From positions 1 through 64,000 of the forward strand of contig JBLIRR010000020.1 in the NCBI GenBank assembly GCA_049472395.1: 64,000 nucleotides of DNA, given 5' to 3'. The DNA is from JBLIRR01 sp049472395. Lineage in GTDB: Bacteria; SZUA-182; DTGQ01; JBLIRR01. The first letter of the stretch is position 1. Each line of letters starts with the position of its first letter. The notes beneath the pieces are model-generated. The model did no database searches. It was not told where the DNA came from and saw only the letters and a program-made list of their open reading frames with translations. Positions 7,684-15,117 of this stretch are shown piece by piece. Both the position numbers and the translations under genes were made by a program.

Positions 7684-10600
7684 ATGGATATCCCGGATAT
7701 GAATGCAACGACCTTTACTCCTGCTTATTTAGCACATATTGCCACAATCCTCACCGAAAAAATTATTTCTGAGGCTGCCCGAAGCATTCGCCGGGTTTTG
7801 CAAAGCTCAGAAATAAAAATGGCGCTTGAGCGATGTGTCTATGCAGGTACGATTTCTGCTGTTGCATCGGCTCATCTGAAGACTTTAGAAGAAGAACAAC
7901 ATTGTGCTGAAATCATCGAACGGTTTTTCAATGAAAAGGATGCCGGTCGTGAGCTCTCTTCCATATTGAGCGGAAAGCCCATCAATAACAAAGAGCTGTA
8001 CCTGTTATTTAAAGATGCGGGATATGACGCCGACAGTCTTCCGGGAATCCGGTTCGAGGAATTGATGAACGCCTTCCAGGCAGGATTTGTGGCGGCAGCG
8101 ATGAAAGAGCCTTCCCTGCAGCAGATCATTCATTCAAATCTTTTAGAACAGACCCGGATTCGCGGTGAATTGCGTGCGGCAACAGAAAAAATCATCACAT
8201 TTTTAAAATCAAGCAAAACCGATACCGTCGGAATCAGCGCAGGAATCATTATTGCTCAAAATGTGGTGAACGGAGCGCAGCAGACCTGCTCATTTGGGGG
8301 TCCCATTCCTCTTTCATATGGCTGGGAAGAGGATTATATCACCAGGCTTATCAAACGATGTGAGACCCTGGATTTGGCGGCTGTGGATGATGCCTGCCTG
8401 GGAGGTGAAGGAGAAACCAGGGCAATCAAAGTCTCGGATGTGTTTACCACTTTGTATCTAAAAGGTATGGGCAGGCTTCCGGATGAGGCGATTGAAGAGT
8501 TTATTCTGGGGCGTCCTAAAAGAGATAAAAAGGAAATGGAACAGCGCATCCAGGAGAAACAGGTTCCCATTCAGGCAATAGAAGCCTTTGGAGCAGTGAA
8601 CCGGTTAGTAGTTCTGGGTGATCCCGGCGGAGGAAAGAGCACGCTGGTCAACCACCTTGCGGTTCAGCTCGCCCGCTTCCGGAAAGGCGATATTGCATCC
8701 CATGATCTTGCTGGCTGGAATAAAGAAGAAAACCCAATGCCAGTGAGAATCGTTTTGAGGGAGTTTGCCAGTTGGCTGAAAGAGGATATTCGAAAAGGGT
8801 CTGAAATTCTGGTATGGGATTACCTGGAATTCATGCTCAAAAGCTGGGGTTGTGGTGAATGCTTCAGCGCTCTGAAAGCGCTGCTAAACCATGAAGGGGG
8901 CGTCATCTTTTTTGACGGCCTTGATGAAGTCAGTGAATCGGACGAGCTGCGCAAACGTAGCCGCATGATATCCGCCATCGGGGATTTTTCAAGCTCGCTG
9001 AAAAAATGCCGCGTGATGGTGACTTGCCGCGGGTATGCGTATCGAAATAATGATCAATGGCGCTTTCCTAAAACCGAATTTCCGGTGGTAGAACTGGATC
9101 TTTTCAGGGAAGAACAGATCAGTTCCTTTGTATATGCATGGTTTAAGGCATTCGGCAGCCGAAAAGGATGGATAGAAGATAAATGCAAGCGGGAAGCAGA
9201 GATGCTCTTTTCAGCAATTCAATCCTTTCCCCATCTTCAGGAGCTTTCGCCAAATCCTCTGCTGCTGACCCTGATGGCAGTGGTTCACGGAAGCACAGGG
9301 CTCCCGGAGAATCGGGCTGATTTGTATGAGCGCGCCGTGAGGCTTTTGCTTGCGCATTGGGAGAACCGGCTTGTCAGAGACGAGAGCGGTATTTGCAAGG
9401 TTGAGCCAAGCGTGATTATTCACCTGGGTTTACCGGTTGAGAAGCTTCGCAGTCCCTTGGAACGGCTGGCCCTGAGCGCACACGAGCAGCAGGAGAGTGC
9501 AACGGGTCAGCGGGAAAGAAGCGCCAGCATACATAAGCTGGATGTTCTGGAAGAGCTCAGCAAGGAACTGGGAGGGAGCCTTGGCTATGCCGAACGGATT
9601 ACCGACTATATCCAAAATCGCGCAGGTCTTCTCCTTGCGCAGGATAACCGGACATTTACTTTCCCTCACCGAACTTTCCAGGAATATCTTGCGGCAACAG
9701 GAATCATGCGGCAGAAAAGTGAACCGGAAAACTTTTTAAGAGAATGTATGTTACGGAATTCGGCTTACTGGCAAGAGGTTTTTCTCCTGTCTGCCGGTGC
9801 TTCACGAAATACCTCATCGGTGATATATTCGCTTGTGGATACCCTGTTGCCAGATGACCCTGAAAGAGTAAAGATGACGCGAGAAATTGCCGCTCATGCC
9901 CGAATAGCCGCGCGCGCATTTCATGAAACCGGTTTTATTACCCATGTGGAGCGTGAAACGCCCCCTGGCCGGTTTCAACGCATCCGCACACGCATTCAGA
10001 GTTTTCTCCTTTCAGCCTTGAACGTCGGAGATACTCTGACACCCCAGGATCGCAGCGATTCGGGCACTGCTCTGAACCGGATCACTGATCCGCGATTTAA
10101 TCCGCAAAAATGGCATTTGCCGGCAGATGAAAATGATGGATTTATAAAGATTCCAGCGAGTACGTTTATAATGGGAAGTGATAAAAAGCGAGATAATGAA
10201 GCCTATAAGAGTGAATTCCCGCAACATACGGTTGATCTGTCCGAATATTGGATAGGGAAATATCCGGTAACGGTCGCGCAGTTCAGGGTGTTTCTGGATG
10301 AGAGCAGGTACAAGGCTGATCAGGAATGGAGATGGGCTAACAGGTATGATAACCATCCGGTAGTTCTTGTCTCATGGCATGATGCGATGGCATATTGCCG
10401 TTGGCTTAGTGAAAGAATCGGCAAAATGGTCAGCCTTCCGACAGAGGCCCAGTGGGAAAAAGCAGCGCGTGGAAAGGTGGGGAGGATTTATCCCTGGGGT
10501 GATCAGAAGATCGATGTGAATAAAGCGAACTACGGTGCTGGTCTTAAAGGAACAAGCACGGTAGGCTGTTTTCCTTTGAATGTCAGTCCTTATGGTATTG

Positions 10601-10842
10601 TGGATATGATTGGGAATGTATGGGAGTGGTGTCAGGATTGGTTTGATGAAGAATATTATACTAAAAGTCCCTCAGTTGATCCTGTTAATTCCTATGAAGG
10701 CTCGGACCGGGTTCTCCGTGGCGGTTCTTGGCGCTGCGTTGCCGATGTTTGCCGGGCGGCTCTTCGCAGCGGGGACGACCCGTCTTACCGGCTGCTGGAC
10801 TTTGGTTTCCGGCTTTGCTTGCTTCCAGGTCATTCGGGGTAA
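7684..10842 (+). CDS. NACHT NTPase with C-terminal FGE-type variable domain (cassette 2)
   Basis: The start at 7684 (MDIPDMNATT) is preferred because it follows the upstream stop by one base and has GGAG before it; a start at 7639 would overlap. About 1052 residues. The N-terminal ~230 are helical with one more copy of the shared module (AQNVVNGAQ, about residues 190-200). NACHT: Walker A GDPGGGKS (312-319), Walker B FFDGLDEV (about 409-416), NPLLLTLMAVVHG, and HRTFQEYLAA. The FGE/C-lectin domain runs from about 818 (DGFIKIPASTFIMGS, YPVTVAQFRVFL, VSWHDAMAYCRWLSE, GNVWEWCQDWF) to the end. The last 45 residues (from 1009) are the variable region. Receptor or conflict function is inferred from domain architecture. 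Confidence 0.9.
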   Translation: MDIPDMNATTFTPAYLAHIATILTEKIISEAARSIRRVLQSSEIKMALERCVYAGTISAVASAHLKTLEEEQHCAEIIERFFNEKDAGRELSSILSGKPINNKELYLLFKDAGYDADSLPGIRFEELMNAFQAGFVAAAMKEPSLQQIIHSNLLEQTRIRGELRAATEKIITFLKSSKTDTVGISAGIIIAQNVVNGAQQTCSFGGPIPLSYGWEEDYITRLIKRCETLDLAAVDDACLGGEGETRAIKVSDVFTTLYLKGMGRLPDEAIEEFILGRPKRDKKEMEQRIQEKQVPIQAIEAFGAVNRLVVLGDPGGGKSTLVNHLAVQLARFRKGDIASHDLAGWNKEENPMPVRIVLREFASWLKEDIRKGSEILVWDYLEFMLKSWGCGECFSALKALLNHEGGVIFFDGLDEVSESDELRKRSRMISAIGDFSSSLKKCRVMVTCRGYAYRNNDQWRFPKTEFPVVELDLFREEQISSFVYAWFKAFGSRKGWIEDKCKREAEMLFSAIQSFPHLQELSPNPLLLTLMAVVHGSTGLPENRADLYERAVRLLLAHWENRLVRDESGICKVEPSVIIHLGLPVEKLRSPLERLALSAHEQQESATGQRERSASIHKLDVLEELSKELGGSLGYAERITDYIQNRAGLLLAQDNRTFTFPHRTFQEYLAATGIMRQKSEPENFLRECMLRNSAYWQEVFLLSAGASRNTSSVIYSLVDTLLPDDPERVKMTREIAAHARIAARAFHETGFITHVERETPPGRFQRIRTRIQSFLLSALNVGDTLTPQDRSDSGTALNRITDPRFNPQKWHLPADENDGFIKIPASTFIMGSDKKRDNEAYKSEFPQHTVDLSEYWIGKYPVTVAQFRVFLDESRYKADQEWRWANRYDNHPVVLVSWHDAMAYCRWLSERIGKMVSLPTEAQWEKAARGKVGRIYPWGDQKIDVNKANYGAGLKGTSTVGCFPLNVSPYGIVDMIGNVWEWCQDWFDEEYYTKSPSVDPVNSYEGSDRVLRGGSWRCVADVCRAALRSGDDPSYRLLDFGFRLCLLPGHSG
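10708..10829 (+). other. DGR variable region VR2
   Basis: 122 bp at the 3' end of the cassette 2 gene, the same length as VR1 and VR3 and with the same constant flanks. The variable core is 10732-10801. One difference in the 3' constant part (GCTTGCTT instead of GCGTGCTT) lies outside the core. Confidence 0.85.
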
Positions 10843-10881
10843 GGAAGGGAGGCAGGGTAAGTGTTGAGAGAGCCGAGCATC

Positions 10882-10926
10882 GAAGCCTCTTAGCAGCGAC
10901 GAGGGACGAGGAGCCGCAGAGGCTTC
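10882..10926 (+). repeat. conserved hairpin 52 bp after VR2
   Basis: Perfect 9-bp stem GAAGCCTCT (10882-10890) with AGAGGCTTC (10918-10926), enclosing the conserved GCGACGAGGGACGAGGAGCC. No T-tract. Same element as after VR1 and VR3. Confidence 0.75.
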
Positions 10927-11034
10927 GTATGGGAGATGAGGCGAAGCGCATGTGGAGATGGAGACCAGAGTCAGAGAGAAATAAGAAAAACATCAAAGAA
11001 TTCAGGGTGAAAGAATAGAGAGAGAGTATAAGAA

Positions 11035-11322
11035 ATGCCAAAGAGAAAAAGTAAACAAGGGAAGTTTTCAGCCAATGCTCAGAATATTCAAGGTGTAGTA
11101 CAGGCCGAGAGGATTGATAAGATAAAGCAGCATTTTTACGGGACCGGAAAATCAGCAGCGGGAAAGCTGAGGGATAGGAAAGAGGGAAGATGCCACAATC
11201 CGAAGCCGAAACCGGTGATGAGCAACCGGATATGTCCCATGAAATATGCATCCTTCATCTGTCGGATATTCATATGGGAGATTCTGATACGGCTAAAACA
11301 TATCTTAGTCAGCTCGAGTTAG
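11035..11322 (+). CDS. small N-terminal-module protein (cassette 3), overlapping the next gene
   Basis: Begins MPKRKSKQGKFSANAQNIQGVVQAE. The first ~48 residues are almost identical to the start of the cassette 1 protein. After KLRDRKEGR the frame runs for 130 bases over the next gene in a frame that gives no recognisable protein. Two explanations fit: the module was once the N-terminus of the phosphoesterase-NACHT protein and a frameshift separated it, or it is a small separate protein as in cassette 2. No strong ribosome-binding site is visible before its ATG (AGAGAGAGTATAAGAA). Only the first half is credible as coding. Confidence 0.5.
   Translation: MPKRKSKQGKFSANAQNIQGVVQAERIDKIKQHFYGTGKSAAGKLRDRKEGRCHNPKPKPVMSNRICPMKYASFICRIFIWEILIRLKHILVSSS
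11059..11175 (+). repeat. conserved 5' cassette end (N-terminal module), copy 2
   Basis: Pairs with 4565-4681 (five differences in 117 bp by hand count). Homology stops abruptly after GCTGAGGGAT. Confidence 0.85.
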
Positions 11323-14300
11323 ATTTGCGCCGTGAGCTTGAATTAACAACGCTCGATTATCTTGTCATATCAGGAGACATCGGTAACAGGTCCGTGCCGG
11401 AAGAATACGATGCCGGATTTCTCATGGTTGACGCTCTCATGAAAAGATTCGCGTTGGATAGTCAGCATGTGGTTATTGTTCCCGGAAACCATGACGTGAA
11501 CTGGGACTTGTCTGCTGAGGCCTATGATTATGTGCCGAAGCACAAATTGCAAAAAGAGATTACAGACGAATACATCCCTGGGGGAGAGAGCGGTGCTTTA
11601 AGGCGTAATGAAGAAAAATATAAGGATCGATTCAACAATTTCAGTGATTATTTTTACAAGAAAATATATGGAATTTCATACCCGAGAGATTACGCCAACC
11701 AGGGTGTTGTGTATGAAGATCCGGAAAACTGCATTTTATTTTTGGGAGTAAATTCCTGCTGGCAGATTGATCATTATTATACTCAACGCTCCGGGATTTA
11801 TAAAAACTCCATTGCACAGGCTTTGAGAGGTTTTATGAAGGGCACCTACGATGGTTGGTTGAAATGCGCTGTATTTCATCACCCCGCAGGGGGACCCGAG
11901 ATGATGAAAAACATCGAATTTATGGAACAACTTGCCGTTGAGGGATTTCAAGTCGTGATGCATGGTCATATCCATGAAGCCATCGAGGCATTCCACAAAT
12001 ATGATGAAACAAGATCCCTGCACATTATCGGAGCCGGGACCTTCGGCGCACCCACCAAAGAGGATATGATAGAAGGTATTCCCCTGCAGTATAATCTTTT
12101 GAAATACTACCCTGAAACACAGAAGATCATCGTTGAGACACGAAAGAGGGAAAAGCGAGATGGGGCCTGGAGTGCCGATGCCAGATGGGGAGATAAAAAA
12201 AGAGAACCTAAACCGAGGTATACAATCCGGCTTAAACCGATAAAACGTTCTCCTTGTCCTGATAGAGCTGAGGAGAGGAAAAAATTAATTGAAACAACCG
12301 TAAAGCCGGATCATCCCTTTGAATCTGAAATCTCCAATTATTGCCGGAAAGTCCAAACCCTGCATGAAACTATTCCTCTGGCAGGATTTCGGACCCCTCT
12401 TCGGGTTCCCCTGAGCGTGGAGGAGATATACGTGCCCTTAAGAGCCATGGTTGATCTCAGGCTGACCGGAAAATATTGTTTTGCCGATGCTGACGATGCT
12501 GAAAAGCACCTGCAGGAGCATGGCAATTGTATAGATATTTCGATCCCGGATGCATTTATGGAAGCGGAAAAACGATCTCGACGCGGTATTGTTATCCTGG
12601 GTGATCCGGGTTCCGGGAAAACCACACATTTAAAGCGGGTGCTTTTATGGTGTTTTCGTGGAGATCGTGATAAACTCGGACTGCCCTCGAACATGATTCC
12701 TGTTTTTTTACCTCTTCGAGAACTGAGGGATATTAATCAAGGGCTGGATGTATTTATCCAGCGGCAATTGGATATGCCCCACCTGGAGACGCCGGAGGGT
12801 TTCGGCAAAAGGCTTTTGAAGAGAGGAAACCTGCTCTTTCTCCTTGACGGATTGGATGAAGTGGCTGAATCCGGACAGAGGGCAGAAGTGTCCCGATGGA
12901 TAGAGAGCGCGATGCAAGTATACGATTCATGTCGGTTTGCAGTAACCTGCCGATTTGCAGGATATACGGATGAGGCACGGCTCAATGAAAATTTCCTCGA
13001 GATGCATATGCGTCCCATGACAGCGGAGCAAGCAGAGGAATTTATACATAACTGGTACCGGATTGTTGAAACAGCGCATTCCATAGACAGGAATCAGGCA
13101 AGGATCATTGCAAAGGAAAAAGCCCATGATCTGGTTGAACGACTGAGCCAGCCGGAGTTTCGTGCCAGAAGGGTATTTGAGATGACCCGAAATCCGTTAC
13201 TGCTCACTAACTTATGCCTGGTGCATCTGGATCGAGGCAACCTTCCCCATACACGTGCAGCCTTGTATGATGAATGCACAGATGTATTACTGGAACGTTG
13301 GCGAGGATCGGTAGGGATTAAAACACGAGTAACTGCCCTGTCGGGTCGCAGGGTATTACAGCCGGCAGCCCTTTGGCTTCATCAGAAAGACGGGAGAACT
13401 CGCGCAAAAGCCGACGAGCTTGAGCCGGTAATCGCACCGGCAATCAAGTCATCCGGATGGATACACGGATCAGCGAGGGAGTTTTTAAAAGCTGTCAGAG
13501 ATGAAAGCGGTCTTTTAACCGGGTGGGGTCAGGATGAATACGGTTTTATGCATCTGGGGTTTCAGGAATATTTAGCAGCCCGTGAGATACGAAGCAGGGC
13601 CTTTACCGAACCGGAAGTGCTGCGAGAACTGGCATCCCATTTTGGAGAGAGCTGGTGGCAGGAAGTCGCGCTTTTGATGCTGGCGCTTGAAGACCCTTCT
13701 CTTTTTATTCCCTATATGCGGGAGGTAGTGAAACTGCCGGCGTTTTTAGAATATGGGGAATTTATGGAGATGTGTCTCGATGATACGGCAGAAAGATCCC
13801 CTCAACCCTTTATTGAATTGATAGAGAAAAAGCCGGGTGAGGATAATGCGCTGTGGAATCGTCAGTTTGTGGCATTGCGGATCATTGACCGGATGGATAA
13901 AGCAGTAGTGGAGAGTCTTGTGCCGAAGCTCCTGAATCACCCCTCTGAAAAGATCAGAAAATGGATTAAGGAGCAAACCGCCGTGGCTCCTCAGGATCTT
14001 ATTAAGGCGGCACGTAGCGGTTATGAGCTGGTGAGGATTCCTGGCGGAAGATTTATGATGGGATCCAATGAATATAATAGAGAAAAACCGATACACGAGG
14101 TTACAGTGCCGGAATTTTATATGGGAAGATATCCGGTCACCAATGAGGACTATGCTCGGTATATGGAGTCCAATCCGAATGTTAAGCCGCCTGATTATTG
14201 GGATAACAGGCGGTTTAACCAGCCACGCCAGCCTGTGGTGGGCGTAAACTGGCATGATGCAAGGGCATATGCTCAATGGACAGGATTGCGTTTGCCCTCG

Positions 14301-14717
14301 GAAGCAGAATGGGAATACGCATGTCGGGCCGGCACGAAAACACGATATTACACCGGTGATACAGAAAAAGATCTTGCCATGGCAGGGTGGTATTCAGGCA
14401 ATTCGGACAATAAGACACATCCGGTAGGTGAGATGGAGCCAAATGCTTTTGGATTGTATGATATGCATGGAAATGCCTGGGAGTGGTGCGAAGATACCTG
14501 GCATGACAAGTATAAGGGTGCGCCAAAAGATGGCAGTGCGTGGGGAGATGATAAAAGCCCGCGCCGGGTTCTCCGTGGCGGTTCTTGGTTCAGCAGTGTC
14601 GGTGATTGCCGGGCGGCTAATCGCATCGGGCTCGACCTGTCTTCCCGGGGACAGTACATTGGTTTCCGGCTTTGCGTGCTTCCAGGTCATCAGGGTAAGG
14701 AAGGGAGGCAGGGTTAG
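11190..14717 (+). CDS. calcineurin-like phosphoesterase-NACHT-FGE variable protein (cassette 3)
   Basis: 1175 residues from ATG 11190, with AGAGGGAAG just before it; MSHEICIL at 11232 is an alternative start. An N-terminal calcineurin-like metallophosphoesterase has a full set of metal ligands: LHLSDIHMG (about 23), VISGDIG (about 61), VPGNHDVNW (about 98), FHHPAGGP and MHGHIHEA. NACHT follows: Walker A GDPGSGKTT (about 471), Walker B LLDGLDEV (about 550), MTRNPLLLTN, and the winged-helix motif LGFQEYLAAREI. The FGE/C-lectin domain begins near 947 (LVRIPGGRFMMGSN, PVVGVNWHDARAY, LPSEAEWEYACRAG, GNAWEWCED) and ends in the variable region from about 1126. A nuclease or phosphodiesterase effector triggered by ligand binding to the variable end is the likely logic. 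This is inference from known STAND fusions. Confidence 0.9.
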   Translation: MPQSEAETGDEQPDMSHEICILHLSDIHMGDSDTAKTYLSQLELDLRRELELTTLDYLVISGDIGNRSVPEEYDAGFLMVDALMKRFALDSQHVVIVPGNHDVNWDLSAEAYDYVPKHKLQKEITDEYIPGGESGALRRNEEKYKDRFNNFSDYFYKKIYGISYPRDYANQGVVYEDPENCILFLGVNSCWQIDHYYTQRSGIYKNSIAQALRGFMKGTYDGWLKCAVFHHPAGGPEMMKNIEFMEQLAVEGFQVVMHGHIHEAIEAFHKYDETRSLHIIGAGTFGAPTKEDMIEGIPLQYNLLKYYPETQKIIVETRKREKRDGAWSADARWGDKKREPKPRYTIRLKPIKRSPCPDRAEERKKLIETTVKPDHPFESEISNYCRKVQTLHETIPLAGFRTPLRVPLSVEEIYVPLRAMVDLRLTGKYCFADADDAEKHLQEHGNCIDISIPDAFMEAEKRSRRGIVILGDPGSGKTTHLKRVLLWCFRGDRDKLGLPSNMIPVFLPLRELRDINQGLDVFIQRQLDMPHLETPEGFGKRLLKRGNLLFLLDGLDEVAESGQRAEVSRWIESAMQVYDSCRFAVTCRFAGYTDEARLNENFLEMHMRPMTAEQAEEFIHNWYRIVETAHSIDRNQARIIAKEKAHDLVERLSQPEFRARRVFEMTRNPLLLTNLCLVHLDRGNLPHTRAALYDECTDVLLERWRGSVGIKTRVTALSGRRVLQPAALWLHQKDGRTRAKADELEPVIAPAIKSSGWIHGSAREFLKAVRDESGLLTGWGQDEYGFMHLGFQEYLAAREIRSRAFTEPEVLRELASHFGESWWQEVALLMLALEDPSLFIPYMREVVKLPAFLEYGEFMEMCLDDTAERSPQPFIELIEKKPGEDNALWNRQFVALRIIDRMDKAVVESLVPKLLNHPSEKIRKWIKEQTAVAPQDLIKAARSGYELVRIPGGRFMMGSNEYNREKPIHEVTVPEFYMGRYPVTNEDYARYMESNPNVKPPDYWDNRRFNQPRQPVVGVNWHDARAYAQWTGLRLPSEAEWEYACRAGTKTRYYTGDTEKDLAMAGWYSGNSDNKTHPVGEMEPNAFGLYDMHGNAWEWCEDTWHDKYKGAPKDGSAWGDDKSPRRVLRGGSWFSSVGDCRAANRIGLDLSSRGQYIGFRLCVLPGHQGKEGRQG
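14565..14686 (+). other. DGR variable region VR3
   Basis: 122 bp with the same flanks as VR1 and VR2; variable core 14589-14658. It keeps AAT and ATT where the others have TTT or CTT, so it looks closer to an adenine-rich template at these sites. Confidence 0.85.
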
Positions 14718-14746
14718 CAGGCCAAGCGCGAGGTGAGCCAAGCATC

Positions 14747-14791
14747 GAAGCCTCTGGGCGGCGACGAGGGACGAGGAGCTGCAGAGGCTTC
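14747..14791 (+). repeat. conserved hairpin 60 bp after VR3
   Basis: Perfect 10-bp stem GAAGCCTCTG (14747-14756) with CAGAGGCTTC (14782-14791). Internal sequence is nearly identical to the VR1 copy. No T-tract. Confidence 0.75.
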
Positions 14792-15117
14792 GCATGAGAG
14801 GCGGAAAGACTCTTCATAAATTTGTAGTATCTTATATTATTTTTTAAGTGTCTACTATCCTTTTTACAATCTTTTGTTTGAAATTATAGTAATTTTTTAA
14901 AGTAAGTTTATAATTTTTATCTAATGGTTCAAAAGGCAATTGGCTCTCAATTATAACAAAGAGAACTGCTGTTGATCTTAAAAGATGCCAACTTTACTTT
15001 TGATTTTTTCATTTAATACTTGTATACTATCAATATATTTTATATTTAAATATATATATTTCTTTGAATAGATTGATTGATGAGTATTATTTCCTTAGAA
15101 GGGAAGACAATAAAATA

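Noticed and set aside
11035..11322. The second half of the small frame as real protein
   Set aside because: After about residue 52 it runs over the phosphoesterase frame and gives no coherent sequence.
4532..14717. A hidden DGR reverse transcriptase or template repeat within the array
   Set aside because: No frame shows a YxDD-type polymerase motif, and I found no further copy of the VR flanks on either strand by eye; a computed search would be needed to be certain.
6938..14791. Post-VR hairpins as intrinsic terminators
   Set aside because: No T-tract follows any copy, and the sequence is conserved in the loop as well as the stem, which terminators do not need.
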